A stretch of 64,000 nt of DNA from Calycina herbarum (GCA_001414485.1 LLEY01000056.1:124001-188000); one strand, 5' to 3'. Positions 46,672 through 62,885 are shown, counted from the stretch's first letter. Numbers and translations are program-made. The notes: generated from the sequence alone by a model not told the origin.

Positions 46672-47590
46672 TTAGCGATGAGGTATTTCAGCACCACTGG
46701 GTACCTCGACCGCATTGGTTTGTTCTCTGCGAATTCGTTAGATATATAAAATTATGGTACCAAATTGTATAAAACACTTACCCGTGTTTCTTCCTCAAAC
46801 TTTCAATTCGGATCCTTGAGAGGTATATCGCCAGATGGGGAATTGCTCTAACTTTGGGTTGCCCTTCAATTGCTCTCTCAAACGGCGTCTTCATTGTCTC
46901 CAATTGCTCCTCTTTGTCCTCTGCCTCTTGTTCATCGTCGACTTCTGCCGTGTCCTTGTGCTTGTTGCTATCCTTCTTCTTTCCCTTTTCCTTCTGCTGC
47001 TGCATAACCTGATAAACAACATTATATTGAAACCATTTTCCACCACTAGAACCAATATCTCGTTTAGCAATCTCAATTACGGTAATTAGCTTCGCCGTCG
47101 TGTCTGCTTTCGAGTGGGCCAAGACGAGAGCCGGCTTCGCGGGAGGAACTGCTGGGTATGTTGCCAAATGCTTGAGCACAGCCGTTGTCTTCTTCTGGAT
47201 TTTGGAAGAGGATATGACGCTCATGATGAGAATATCGTGAAGGTTTGCGAGGTCTCCAAAAACTTGTGGTGCGGTTCCGGATACTCTAGTCGCAGGTCCT
47301 TTCGCAGGTTGATCTTCAGAAGGAGGCTGCTCCGTGGAGGTTGCTGGAATAGTTTCGTCATTGTTTCTCGTGTCTTCGTTATTCGTCTTGGTCTTCTTTG
47401 CGTTTGGGGCGTTGGAGGATTCGTCTGCTTCAATGGTTGCTGAGTCTTGTGGCTTCTTTTCTTCGCGCTTTCTCTTTTTCTCGTTCTTCGCATCCACAGC
47501 TCTCTCCCCCACTGTCTTTCCGGTTCCCTCAATGTTGATATTTGGCAGACCGCCCTTCTTTCCGCGCTTCTTATGTTTCGTTCGCGTCAT
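46672..47590 (-). CDS. Alba-domain nucleic-acid-binding protein, 287 aa
   Basis: Exons 46782-47590 and 46672-46726 join in frame: the last codons KKHG of the first exon overlap a strong donor (gtaagt), and a ctaac...cgcag acceptor follows, giving the tail EQTNAVEVPSGAEIPHR. The N-terminal third is Lys-rich and disordered (MTRTKHKKRGKKGG, KKRKREEKKP). An Alba core follows (ILIMSVISSSKIQKKTTAVL, LITVIEIAKRDIG, WFQYNVVYQ), then an acidic/Lys-rich helix. Alba proteins bind RNA or DNA and include RNase P/MRP subunits (Pop6/Rpp25 type). Start at the first ATG; an in-frame TTG upstream at 47695 would add about 35 residues only if an upstream exon exists. Confidence 0.72.
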
Positions 47591-50500
47591 GTTGGGTTTC
47601 GGTGTTGAGATTCTTGTAAAGCTGGAGGGGTGTGAAGGTACAGCCTTACGAACAAAACTTTCAGCCTTGCCCCACGAAGTTGCTGCCTCGTCCAAAAGCG
47701 TCTATTCCTGAGGCATTCACTGATCCTAAACTTTCCGGCACCGATTTTCTCAAAATATATGGATCTGACGGCCCGGCATTTTCTTCTTCTCCAGACATCC
47801 AGAAACCACCAGAAACTTTTCGCGTCAGGAACATTTCATAAACCCGAACACTCCAATCGTAACTCCATCACCAGCCTTACTTCTCCCCAGTCTCCGAAAT
47901 CACGAATACCGTTCTCGTATTTCCCTCGGGTATTACATCCCTCACCCAAAAAATAATCACCACCAACCACCATTTTCAGAATCCACCTCGCCCATGTGGG
48001 GGTTTCGTGACAAAACCAGGAGGAAAGAGATACTACATGCACACCCCTCATTTACATCTGCCATTCGTTTATTGCATTTGTACAGTATTGCTTTTGATTT
48101 CATCACATCACCCACATTGTCTTGGAACATTCCTAGTACAGAACACTCTATTCGACATGCCTTGCATGGTCTTTATGCACTGCGTACACGGCACAGCCTT
48201 CTGGATAGTGTGTGGCACCCATACACCCATACAGCAATCGTTTGAAGCCACTCGGTTGCACGAGTACAACCCTTCTTCATACGTTATGAGACACCGAAAG
48301 TATTTTCGGTAGAGCTTGGACCCCGTTTTGTGGATAATTTGAAGTCAGTTTTGATCTCATTGGTGGGAGTTTGGAAGGTAGTTCTGCAGCCTCATTGTGA
48401 ACTTGATGGTTTTGTAGCATTACTTTCTGCTTTTTGTTGGTTGTTTTTCTTTCCATGTCATACTTCTGCTGCTATACTGCTATACCCATACTGGATATAG
48501 AACTCATTGTCATAACGTACGGTACCCGAAACTTTTGATCAGAATCATTCGTTTCGCTCACTAGTAAGCTGAAGTTAACCAACGTTGGCTGCAGCCGATT
48601 TCCCTACAAATTTCATTGGCTTGCACCTAAACACAAATGAGCCAGAACAATTATACGAGAAGACTTGGAGTATCAAGGAGTTACAAATATCGATTATCCC
48701 AAAGCTCTTCGCTTAATTTAGTTTTCCATGATCTTTTGGAAACTATATTTTAGTGAATATTGTTCGTTCGCATGTAAAGCAATGACAGGAGGCTCTCCTA
48801 TTTGACAGCAGGTAGAGAAGGATGAAATCCTCTCTGTTGTCACTCGAAGACCATACTGAGGAGTGTAACGAAGATAACAACTTCTATACAAGAACTTAAA
48901 GGCTATTCTTAATTTCTTTTCCATTTTGCGATTGACAAGATGACAAGTCACTAATTAAGTCGCTGCCTAATTGGTACGATGATCTTACACTCACTAAATT
49001 TTATTGTGGCCATTCTTCTATTTCTTGCTTTCCGGACCTTGCTATTCATGTTGCCTGATTGGGTTTTTACAGTAGACAACTTGTAGAAATGATATCCTCT
49101 CATTCATAGATGCCAGGTAGTGTTTTACTCGATGTGTAACAAATGCTGCGGGAATCTCATTTTAGACATCACGTTTCTGTGCTAGCGAAGAGATTAAAGA
49201 GCTGATTGGTGTTGGTGCTGGTTGTGTTTTGCAACAAATGCAGCGGGAATCTCATTTTAGACATCACGTTTCTGTGCTAGCGAAGAGATTAAAGAGTTGA
49301 TTGGTGTCGGTGCTGGTTGTGTTTTGCTCGATGTGCAACAAATGCTACGGGAATCTCATTTTAGACATCACGTTTCTGTGCTAGCGAAGAGATTAAAGAG
49401 TTGATTGGTGTTAGTGCTGGTAGCTCTTGAATTGCCTTCTGAGACACCATTTCCTGTGTCGCCTAGAAGTTGTCAAGAGTGGAACATGTGGAAGCCTAAC
49501 GCCGTCTCTTACTGGTGATTGGTCGTATTATGATTATATTATAAGCAGGTAACCTTTCCCTATCTCACTTATTAAGTTGCTGCTCATTTTATGATTTATA
49601 GAGTCGGTACTGGTTTCTGTTATCGACAGACTCAGCTACTTGGGTTTCCAATTCCTTCTGCCTAGCTAGGTTTACTTTCCCTATGCTCCAGTATATGAAG
49701 GTGTAAGCTACGATAATATCTGCGTCTCGTAATCAAGCCTACATATAATCACGCTTCGGGTTATAATTGTTTTATAAGGACTTTTCTAAAAAAGATGTTT
49801 GAGGTTTCAATAGAGATATCAGAATAAATGATAATATACAAGTATATGTTTTCTTTCCCTTGCTATAGTAGTCTTAGTTTCCATCGGTCTCAGGTTGCAA
49901 GAGAAGTGAGCTTTGCTCCGCGAATACCTACTTTACTTTTGAGTTAACGAAATATTCTTGATTGCTTTAATTAACGTGTTATTGGGAGAAGGTGTAGAGT
50001 TTCTTGATTGTTTTGAATCATTTAGAACAACATTAGTTTTGCGAGATCTACTCGAGTAATGAGAAAAGGATGTTCACTGAATAATGCTCACTTGTCTGAG
50101 TACACCAATAGGTTTATTCGTTGGTTGCCCTTTCTTGCCTCTACTCTTGAATCGGCAGAAGAGTAACAGGAAAAACGACAAATCAAGACTTCTAAATTGC
50201 AACTTGTTATGACACTCTCTTTCCCATTCACTGCTGGGGGACTTTGTATCAACAGAGTGTCATTTACTAACGACTATGGTCGCATGAATCTCCCAAGGCT
50301 GTTATTGAAATTGCAAGAGCTTCACACTCTATCCTCTGTTAGTATGGATATTCACGAAAAGACGAGAGTGAGATGATCTTATTTGAACCCTCATAAATTC
50401 ATTGATAGTTCTTCTAGTTGCTTATTTCCATATTATAGAGACGAATACTTGTGTTCAAACCCTTGGGCATCGAAGTAAGAAGACCACCGAATGCAGAAAA

Positions 50501-52592
50501 TTGGCATGAAAATCTCAACCTCCGGGAAAGGGGGGAGATGCGGGTGTCTCATTTCGGGCGAGCGTCCTCGGTTATTAGCCGTCAGACCGTGCCCTCGCCG
50601 TGGCCGGATCGAATGCCGGGCCAGAACATGGTCAGATGGAAATGCCGAGTGGCTGTGTTGGGTAGAAACGTGCTCAAAGTTTGAAGCACCATTCGCGGGC
50701 AAAGCAGAAAGAAGAAAAAGCATTGTGAACAAGTGATGATGGAATTTACCGAAGGACTCCCAAAACAAGCGCAGAGTGATAAGAAGATGTGATTCCACAA
50801 CAGCACTGATTGGCAGACGTGCAGGTATTCAAGGACGTGCGCTACGTAGTCAGCACTCTATCAAAAGTAAGCTGCAGCAATAGATTCCGTGCGAGCCAAT
50901 AAGTTGTGAGAAGGTCTCAGGTTCAGGGAGGCAAGGGGGGAGGCCTGGAACGTTCTGGAATAGAAACGGAGATATTCAAGCGTTTCTCAGAGAGGACGGG
51001 GAAACTTTTACATGGAGGACCTGGGAGAGGAAGAGTCGATGGTAGCTGCGTAGCTGAAGGGCTTCATTCCGAAGGGTTGGTGTTGTGTGGTGCTGCATCA
51101 GATCTGTGATGTTGAAACGTATCCAGATGTCATAACGTCTAATCAATATGTGTGGATCCCAAGGCAATGCTCGGCCGCGAGGCTGCAGTGAGTTGCACTA
51201 GCGCTGCTAGAGTCACCCTTTTCCTTTTCTTGGGTGGAACATGGCCAATCATGGGCAGATAGATAGCCTTGGGATGTGCAGTAAAGGCAGCAGTAGATAT
51301 CAGGTTTGTACCTGCTTAACTTACCTTGTTGTTCTAGAGTTATATAAAGTGATTTATCTAGATACTTGGGGGGAAACACTGAAAAAATAACTTAAGTGTT
51401 CAAGTCCCACATTTCAATGAATTTAGTGTAAGAATAAATTGTACTAGAAAGTAGAACAACCAGTTATTGACTGCTGCTTTTCTGACCACTCTGTCCATAG
51501 GAGATAGGGGTCTCGGCTTGAGATCCCCGGGGTGAATCTAGGCACTAGCTCCCCGAATACTAATCATGCACCTGTGACCCACCCTTTGATGGCGTTCCAA
51601 GGTTCTTCTTGTACAAGGATCCACAGGGATTCTGAGGAAGGTGCGTTTCTCCCGAGCCACTCATCTTCTCCACACGCCGCCACAGACTCCGCGCTAGCCT
51701 TTTTGGAATGCTGGGCGAAGGTTGCCATCTTTCTCAGCAGTCGCTCTCGGTCGCTCACCAACTGAACTGCCCATCTCTATCTCATTGCAACAACGAAAAA
51801 CGCTCCTCCTGCTTCATCTTCTCCCACCCAACACCACGGCACCTACAGTCACGCATTTGCGCTTTTTAATACCTCGACCCCTTTTCCTCACCTTTTCCTC
51901 AACCTGTTCCTCACCTTTTCACGACTCTTGTAATACCCCTTCTGCGCCCCCTCGCGCGCCTTCTCCTCGTCACGGCCGTTGTTTTGTCTTTCTGCTTCCC
52001 GCTTGCGACCGACGATTTTCCTCCGTCGCGGCCTCGTCATCACACCATTTATTTCACTTGCACTCGCTTTCACAGCGTCTCGGTCGCCGCCTCAACCACC
52101 CACATCCACATCCACATTCACATACCCCCTTCGCCACGACGGCACCTCAACCCAACCACAGTCACCCTCAACCACACCACCACCCACCAACCTCGACAAC
52201 CTTCGATTCTTATCACTCCTTACCAACACCTCGTTGCGCATTTCGATCTACAACATTTTTAATTAATCTCTCTCTCCCTCTCCCTCCTTTGTACAAATAT
52301 TCGGTGCGCCTTGTAGGATTCTGAGGAGCTACTTATAGAGGGGTCCACCCGTTTCTCCGTCCGTTTCCCTTCGACGTCACTGTCGGCTCGGGGTCGCCCG
52401 CGAGCGCTATCTCAGTGAATCTTGCGCCCGGCACCACAACCACAACCACGACCACGACCACGCCCACTAGACCCCAGATTGTCATTGCGACCAACGGTCT
52501 CCATTCACCGGCCCTCCCCGCATCATCGACCATTAAAGCGCCAGGTCGCGCGACAACTTAGTGGAGAGCCACGACTCTTCAACTACCCCCGA
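47591..52592. other. Five-kb stretch without recognisable genes
   Basis: It includes a three-unit tandem repeat at about 49,121-49,420. From about 51,750 to 52,590 it is CT/CCA-rich and looks like the long 5' leader of the Ahc1-like gene; an open frame at 51722-52324 there is Ser/His/Pro-rich and probably not coding. No tRNA or rRNA gene seen. Confidence 0.5.
49121..49420 (+). repeat. Tandem repeat, about 95-105-bp unit, three copies
   Basis: Three successive copies carry the block gaatctcattttagacatc followed by acgtttctgtgctagcgaag and agattaaagag. Copies begin at caaatg 49,140, 49,235 and 49,340. Copies 1 and 3 are preceded by tcgatgtg(t/c)aa; copy 2 lacks these ten bases. Differences are few point changes. 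Confidence 0.92.
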
Positions 52593-54518
52593 ATGTTCGG
52601 ACTCTCGTCCTGGATCCACGAACCCAAGGGTTGCGATCCGTTGGTTAATGGGCATTTAGAAAAGATGGCAAACGCCATCCCAACTGTCGAGATTCAGACG
52701 CCCGGAGCTTTTCTGAAGCGGAAACGAGAAATCACCCCAGATGCGCCTGGCGAGCAAGATGGAGAAGCAGCGACTCGTGAGACCAAGCGATGGAAGTCGA
52801 GTGTGTTGAATGGTGACCTGCCTACACCCAAGGCGAGCCCGCAAGCGCAAGCATATAATGACGTCCCGGTGGTTCCTACCAGTCGCATACAGGAAACCAT
52901 CGAGACGCAGCTTGGTCTGGAGATTCTGCTGAAGCACAAGGAGCTGCGGCTAATCAACCAAGAACTGGGCAAGTGTCAAGTCGCTTTAGAGCAACTCCGT
53001 CGATGTCATCTCATCCCTTACCCAACCTCTCAATCAACTTCTCAGTCCAGACTAAATGTTATGAATGGGACGGGCCCTACTATTTCTCAACGAGGCCATG
53101 TACCAAAATGGGCACCTCCTTATGGGGTCACGGATGGACCCTATTCAAGGCATTACTCAAAGTGGCTCATCCCAGATCCCGATTTCGATGGCGAGCAGGT
53201 AGAATGGCAGCGGACTTCTGAACTCTCACGTGCTGGCAAGACTCTCCCAGAAGGTCGTGCTACGAGACACAGCTTCGCAGAGGGTAGCACAGCTGCGAGC
53301 AAGTCGAGGTCTCAACGGGGTTCTACAGGGCAAAAGCTTCAGGCTTTGTCCAACGGATATCCCCAAGCCAAAGAAAAGGCAGGTCCATGTATTCTCAAAC
53401 GTGGTGACGGGCAGATGGTCAAGCTTGTGTGTATCGACTGTAAGCGAGACAATTTCTCGAGTACTCAAGGCTTCATCAATCATTGTCGTATCGCTCATCG
53501 CCGCGACTTCAAGAGTCACGAAGAAGCAGCGGTTGCCAGCGGTCAAGCGATCGAGGTTGATGAGGTGGGTAGCATCGTTGGAGAAGAGAAAAGCCCAACG
53601 GTGGCCACTGGACTTGTACATCCGCTGATAAGAACCGCACCTGCCGACAACAACGCCTACCGCGCTTTGCTTTCTCGAATCGAAGACTCCATGAATCTGT
53701 ATCGACAAGGAAAACACCCCAGTGTCAAATCGATACCAACAAGCTTGCCTTCAACACCGTTAACAAAGTCTGACCCAAGACCCCAAAGCAAACTTGTACC
53801 ATCAGTAGAGCAACCACACTTATCGAATCTCATGAAAATGAAAGGGTTGGGTGGAAATCTCACGGACATGGTCAGCGACGCAAAGAAGGCATCTCCCGAA
53901 CTGGAGGAATCATCGCATGATGAAGAATCTGATTTGGAGAGTCCGGGACAGCAGACTCAACAGCATTCAGACTCACACCTCCCTCCAATGCGTATGCCTG
54001 CCCGAGCAGTCATGTCCCCAGCACCATTTGGCCGGCCAGGAAGCAGTAAAGGTGTTGAGGTACATGCACGAGTACCGAGTGGGATTTCACCACGTCTAGT
54101 CCATGCACTACCCGCCCACAATGCAACCCCTATTATTCCTCCTCCATCCCGGTCGTCAACTCATCTTATGAATATCCATACGCCTAGTCAAATTGAAATG
54201 CCTCAGCGCAGAGATATGGACATAGAAATGATGCATGGCCCTTCACTTCATGACCTCAGCCCTAACACGGTTGCCAGCAACAATGCACCAAGTTTGGTCA
54301 GTGACGATGGAGAATACGAGGACGGAGATGATGTTGAAAGTGTCGTCTCTGCTTCAGATCACGGAAGTGATGTTGCGGAGATTTCCATTGAAGATGGTGT
54401 TGAGAAAGTTGTCGCTCGTGCTGTCATGAGAAAAGGCAACGAAGGAATGCGAAAGGAAGAAAGCAAACACGTCACATTCGTCACGCCAGTGAGCGAGGGA
54501 GCAAAGGAGCGGCGTTAA
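52593..54518 (+). CDS. Ahc1-like C2H2 zinc-finger protein (ADA histone acetyltransferase complex), 641 aa
   Basis: Single exon, starting MFGLSSWIHEPKG. It has an early Lys/Arg patch (LKRKREITPD); a helical segment (ILLKHKELRLINQELGKCQV, about residues 110-130); a conserved block VPKWAPPYGVTDGPYSRHYS; then a C2H2 finger CIDCKRDNFSSTQGFINHC with RIAH (C-x2-C-x13-H-x4-H, about residue 285). The C-terminal half is disordered, with Ser/Pro and acidic runs. The helix plus PPYGVTDGPYSR block is what I associate with fungal Ahc1, a subunit specific to the ADA (Gcn5) complex. This assignment is from memory of the family. A non-ATG extension upstream (from a TTG at 52422) is not credible. Confidence 0.6.
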   Translation: MFGLSSWIHEPKGCDPLVNGHLEKMANAIPTVEIQTPGAFLKRKREITPDAPGEQDGEAATRETKRWKSSVLNGDLPTPKASPQAQAYNDVPVVPTSRIQETIETQLGLEILLKHKELRLINQELGKCQVALEQLRRCHLIPYPTSQSTSQSRLNVMNGTGPTISQRGHVPKWAPPYGVTDGPYSRHYSKWLIPDPDFDGEQVEWQRTSELSRAGKTLPEGRATRHSFAEGSTAASKSRSQRGSTGQKLQALSNGYPQAKEKAGPCILKRGDGQMVKLVCIDCKRDNFSSTQGFINHCRIAHRRDFKSHEEAAVASGQAIEVDEVGSIVGEEKSPTVATGLVHPLIRTAPADNNAYRALLSRIEDSMNLYRQGKHPSVKSIPTSLPSTPLTKSDPRPQSKLVPSVEQPHLSNLMKMKGLGGNLTDMVSDAKKASPELEESSHDEESDLESPGQQTQQHSDSHLPPMRMPARAVMSPAPFGRPGSSKGVEVHARVPSGISPRLVHALPAHNATPIIPPPSRSSTHLMNIHTPSQIEMPQRRDMDIEMMHGPSLHDLSPNTVASNNAPSLVSDDGEYEDGDDVESVVSASDHGSDVAEISIEDGVEKVVARAVMRKGNEGMRKEESKHVTFVTPVSEGAKERR

Positions 54519-55522
54519 AAGCGAAAGCGAATTGAACTTTGTTTTTATATGGACCCGAGGGGATGGATTTTTGATTGAAGCGCTTTTCTTGCTTGTTATC
54601 TTTTGGCTTGAGCGACCTCTTTTTTTTATTATGATGAAAATGCGCTTCTTTTTTCTTTGGCTTTTTTTCTGTGGCTGCGTGGCTACTCTCTCTGTGTTAT
54701 TGCATACCAAAGACACTCTTCTCTTCTTTTTTTGCGAACCGAACCATTAGAAGGTTTATTCTTGTATGTATGATAGAACATTACCTTACAGGGCTCGAGC
54801 CAGTAGCGAGGTAGCTTAGGGGAATCTGGAGGCATGAAGGCAAGGCAACGATTTTTTTGCTTTGCTTGTCGCCTTTTGCGTTGATGTTTTTCTGAGCGAG
54901 AGCTGGGAAAAATGCATATATATATATATCTTTTTGTAATACCACAAAAACAAATCAAAAGAACTTTGAAACAGCCAAAAACATTGGAAATATGTTCGTC
55001 ATGTTTCTTTCGCGGACTCGTGAAATCATTTGTCCTTTCATCCAACCTCACATCTCGTGAACCTTATCCCCTGCTCTGTCTAGTTTATCAATATGCGGAT
55101 CCTCTGAGCCTTTCGAAAACATCAGAAAGTGCTGCTTTTTCGAGCTAACTCTCTACTCGACGAGCCACATTTCCGCCATCCCCCTCTCCCCCATTGAGGG
55201 CCTTCCACCCGTTCTCTCCGCGTTTTCAAAGAAATTGATCAAAGGCGAAAACATAAAATTTGACATCTAACTTTTGAAATCGAATTAAGGATCATCACCG
55301 TCCTCAGCCCCCTCTTCTTCGTCACTTCTCTTGCTTCTCCTGCTTCTCCCGTCCGGTTGGCAGTCGCTTCTTTCCAATCCTTATTTTCCTCAAGGTCCAA
55401 GTGATGAATCCTTAACCGTAGATCCTCTATGCCATTTACACTTGAATCTCATCATATTGTGAACTGGTAAATTTCCAAAATTATACTTCATTAGAATCAA
55501 GAAAGTTCTTGGCCGGTAAAGA
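54519..55522. other. Convergent intergenic region
   Basis: 3' flanks of the Ahc1-like gene (T-rich) and of the proton channel gene. No gene recognised. Confidence 0.5.
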
Positions 55523-57107
55523 TTAAACCATCTCATTAACACTCTCATCTTCCCCATCATAACGGCCCCTCCTCCCATCCTTCCCCCGTCCACTTCCCAA
55601 TTCTCGTTTTAACTCCCCGTTCTCGAGTTCTAGTTGGTGGATTCGTAGTTCTAGACCTTCGCGTTCTTCCTGTGCGCCAACGCCTGAGAGAGGTTAGGGT
55701 TTGTTTACTCTCTCTCTCTAGTTTGAATGGGGGTAATGATAATGGAAAAGGGGAAGCGGGGGAGGGGGGGAAGAAATAAGGGGACATACTGAATTCCTCG
55801 ATTATCTTGAATACACGCCAGAGACGGAGGATCACTACTAAGGAGGCGATTTCTTCTATTGTTCCGTGGAGGAGGACGTCGATTGTGAAGGAGGCGATGA
55901 TTACTGTCGTGTCGATGATGTGGAAGGATGTGGAGAGGAACCTGAGAGGGGCGTGTTAGTGTTCGAGTTTTTGAGGTTGGCGTTTTTCTGCTTTGGGGTG
56001 GGTGACTAGAGGAAAGAGGTGAGGAGAAGAGGTTTGGATTTTGGGGGTGGGATAGGGAAGAGAGTTTGAGAAATTTGGGGAATGGCCTTTTTTTTTTTTT
56101 GAGATGTGGGAAGAGGAAGGGGGTAGTTGGGTAGGTTCTGGATGATGCTTGGGTGAGGTATATTGGGGAGCAAGAAACGGGGGAGAGGCACTTGGGTCAT
56201 CTGGGTAGAGGGAGAGGTGGATGTGAATGTGAATAGCATCGAAAGAGACAAGTGATATTTCGGAATGTGTACTTGCGAGAGAAGGTAGAAGTGAAGGAGA
56301 GGTGTAGAAAATATATATTGAAGTACGAAAGCAGAAGTGGAAAGAAGGATCTGATGGGGGACCGTGAAAATCAAAGCAAAAGCAAAAATGTCTGAATGGA
56401 ATGTCGAGTAGAAGAAATAAAAACATACCTGAAACCAAAGACCCAAAGATTCAAAAGCAACTCTAGCATAAAGAGGCAACTGAATACCAGACTCGCGATT
56501 GAGAGACCGTTACGAACATCTTCCCATTTAGGAGAGGCTTTGGGAGAATCGCATTGGTAGAGGTTGATTGTTATGTCGGCGAAGATTGTCAAGACGTCGA
56601 GGGATACTAAGAGGAGGACTGTGGGCCTTGGTTAGTTATTGTTTTCTTGTTTTTGTGGAGACCGAGGGTGTGAGGGGTGATGAGGAAAAGAGAGGGACCA
56701 TAATAAAGAAGTTTGCAGGAAAAAGATGAGAATACGAAGAAATAGACCAGGAATGGAGGTCTGGATATTGATTACATCGAGAAGTGCTTATTCCTTCTTA
56801 CACTCTGAATAATTTCGATTATCTCAAGATAATAGGACAATCTATCATATCGCTCGAAATTCAGATAGCGATTGCGAAAACGGGGGTGAGAGCGAAAGAG
56901 AACCTGGAAGCACGACTTACTTGTATAGTGCTGGGCTGAAGAAGATAAGTAACGTCTGATCTGACCGAAGATAAAGTTGTGAGCGCGAATTATCAGGTTG
57001 GGCTGATGGTGGTGGTGACTGTTTTGGGTGAGGTAGGTTTCTGCTGTTGGGGTGGGCGAGATGCGGAGGAGGGGGGAGCTTGGGGAGTGGCTCGATGATG
57101 AGGGCAT
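55523..57107 (-). CDS. Hv1-type voltage-gated proton channel, 229 aa, four exons
   Basis: Exons 56921-57107, 56429-56618, 55790-55941 and 55523-55683 join in frame. Hv1 channels are a voltage-sensor domain without a separate pore and let protons leave the cell. S1 is ILLLVSLDVLTIFADI with Asp70 at the position of the human selectivity Asp112. S2 is SCLFMLELLLNLWVF with Phe112 and Glu115 (human Phe150, Glu153). S3 is FHIIDTTVIIASFTIDV with Asp136 and Asp147. S4 is VVILRLWRVFKII with Arg165, Arg168 and Lys171. A coiled coil (GLELRIHQLELENGELKREL) follows S4, as in dimeric Hv1. The N-terminus is Ser/Pro/His-rich. Introns 1 and 3 are short to medium and intron 2 is about 490 nt, CT-rich on the coding strand. 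Confidence 0.85.
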
Positions 57108-57922
57108 TTTGAGCTTGGGATTCAGTCTTTTGGACTCGATAGTGAGAGGGGACTTGGCTGCTGCTCAGTCTGCTTGGAAATGATTCTCTGGTGAGTTGTG
57201 AAATTCAAGAGGGCGTGTGAGAGGAGAGGTGGTTGCACTTTCTTATCTTGGAAATCACAACAAGATATCTTTTTTTTTTGTCTTACTGTATTTCTTTTGC
57301 TTCGGGTATTACTATTTCAAAAGATGCCCTCTAGGCATAAACATTCTTATCGGCTTTATTCTGTGAATAAAAGACAAAGTCAAGTTAGATGTACATTGGG
57401 TCGGTTGCAGTTAGGTAGCGGTACGAGAGCACAGTTATTCAGGGCCTTGTTCGGCTTGGCAGTTCCTGCAGTGCCTGGGGTTAAAAAAATGACGAAGGTC
57501 TGAGAAGATTCGGAAGACAGCCTCGCGCTCCACCAAACTTCTCAACACCAACAACAATACTCCGCGCACTCTTCGGTCCCTATTCTTTACCCATCTCTAC
57601 TTGAAGAGGTAAGCCAATCTTCAAATATCGTTTTTCTCATTCCTGCAGCTTGTATACAAGGGCTTGTCTATTTTCTTTGTGGTGGAACAAAGGGTATTCT
57701 TTTGCAAGCAGCCTCGCAACCTTTTATCGTCATACCATTCACTAGCTATCTGCGAACCACAAGGAAACCTAGAAATATAAGAGCTAATATTCTTCCTTCC
57801 ATCACAGATTTTCTTCCTAACTTTCCACCACGACTCGAAGCAGGTCTTATCACGACAACCAGCATCGCATTTGTCCCCGGCCCCTTGCACACATTTGGTT
57901 ACCGCTCAAGCATTCCTTGAAG
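57108..57922. promoter_or_regulatory. Divergent intergenic region between the proton channel and the RRM protein
   Basis: 815 bp between start codons. A gtaagc...tgcag pair at about 57,609-57,648 could be a 5' leader intron of the RRM gene. Confidence 0.4.
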
Positions 57923-58977
<1,055 letters not shown>

Positions 58978-60060
58978 AAGATGATGAAGAGCTGAGCTGA
59001 AATCAGCGAGGCTGAGATGGTTAACGACGTCGGTGGTGGATTTGGAAAGCGTAAGATAGTTGCATGGGGACACGCGTTTGTTTTTCATAAAAGGCACAAT
59101 GCAGCATTGGGCTAGGAGTGTCTATTTCAAGGGGTCTGAACTCGCATTTTTCATATTTTCAGGAGGCTCTGGCTGGGTAACGCCGCGGGAGGGTTTAATG
59201 GATGGAGCTGGGAGGGAGGCGTTGATATTGAACACGTGATGGATTTTGCAATAAACTTCCTGAGCCACCACGGAGTCGTCATAAGCTGGTGAATTTGTGT
59301 CCGTAAACCGGTGTGGCTAGAGAGTTCGAAACCTCGCAAAAACCTCCTCTATGCCATGAATCATTGATGTCATTGGTGAGATAAGCCGAGCCCTGTTGAT
59401 CCAAAATGTAAGCAGTCGAGGAAGGAAAGCGAAAGCGAGGCAGAGGTCTCGAGACCCGAATCAGGTCCCATAATAGAAGTAGTCAGAGAGGCATGAGAAA
59501 TCGAATCAATCCAATCGGTCCATCTCCCCTCATTCCAGTGCCGGGTACCCTGAATCCACAGAACTAAACAGTCCCTACCAAGCGAGCCGAATGTAGAGGG
59601 AGGTTGCTATTTTTAAGTTTCTTGATACTGGGTCACTTTTAGCCTTGTTGTTGAGGCAGTCGCCTGTCAAGGAGTTCAAGCGGGGCAAGTGGAAACAAAC
59701 CCTCAAACCAAGGTCTACGATCCGAGAACCTTTGAACTACCATATTGATATTGATTCCAAACGAACCCGCGCGATCGAATTCTTGGGTATTGGTGACTGG
59801 CACAGTGAAGACCTCTTGTGTCAAATCAGCCTCGACGCTGGTTGGACGGGCGAATTGTGTACTGCACAGCACAGCCCCCCCAAGCTTCTGCAGTGACCAG
59901 CAAGAGACGACCGCTCTCCATCTCGAACGCCTCTTGAGACTCCACTACTCTCCTCTGGAAAACACCATAACACCACCCGCGGCTCGCAGACGACCTCATA
60001 CACCTCTCCCATCACTGACGTCCCCGAGGTCATCGACGCCATATTTGGCGCACCTTGAAT
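58978..60060. other. Intergenic upstream of the HECT ligase gene
   Basis: No gene recognised; probably the ligase promoter and 5' leader. Confidence 0.45.

Positions 60061-62885
<2,825 letters not shown>

Noticed and set aside
49121..49420. CRISPR-like array
   Set aside because: Units are contiguous and about 100 bp with no unique spacers, and the genome is fungal; it is a tandem repeat.
51385..51405. tRNA B-box-like gttcaagtccc
   Set aside because: No matching A box or cloverleaf within range on either strand.
51722..52324. 200-codon plus-strand frame
   Set aside because: Composition is Ser/Pro/His-rich because of CT/CCA-rich DNA; most likely leader of the Ahc1-like gene.
52422..52592. 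N-terminal extension of the Ahc1-like protein
   Set aside because: It would need a TTG start; the extension is low-complexity.
56006..56479. 157-160-codon frames inside the proton channel locus
   Set aside because: They are the reading through of intron 2; the spliced model restores S3-S4 of the channel.
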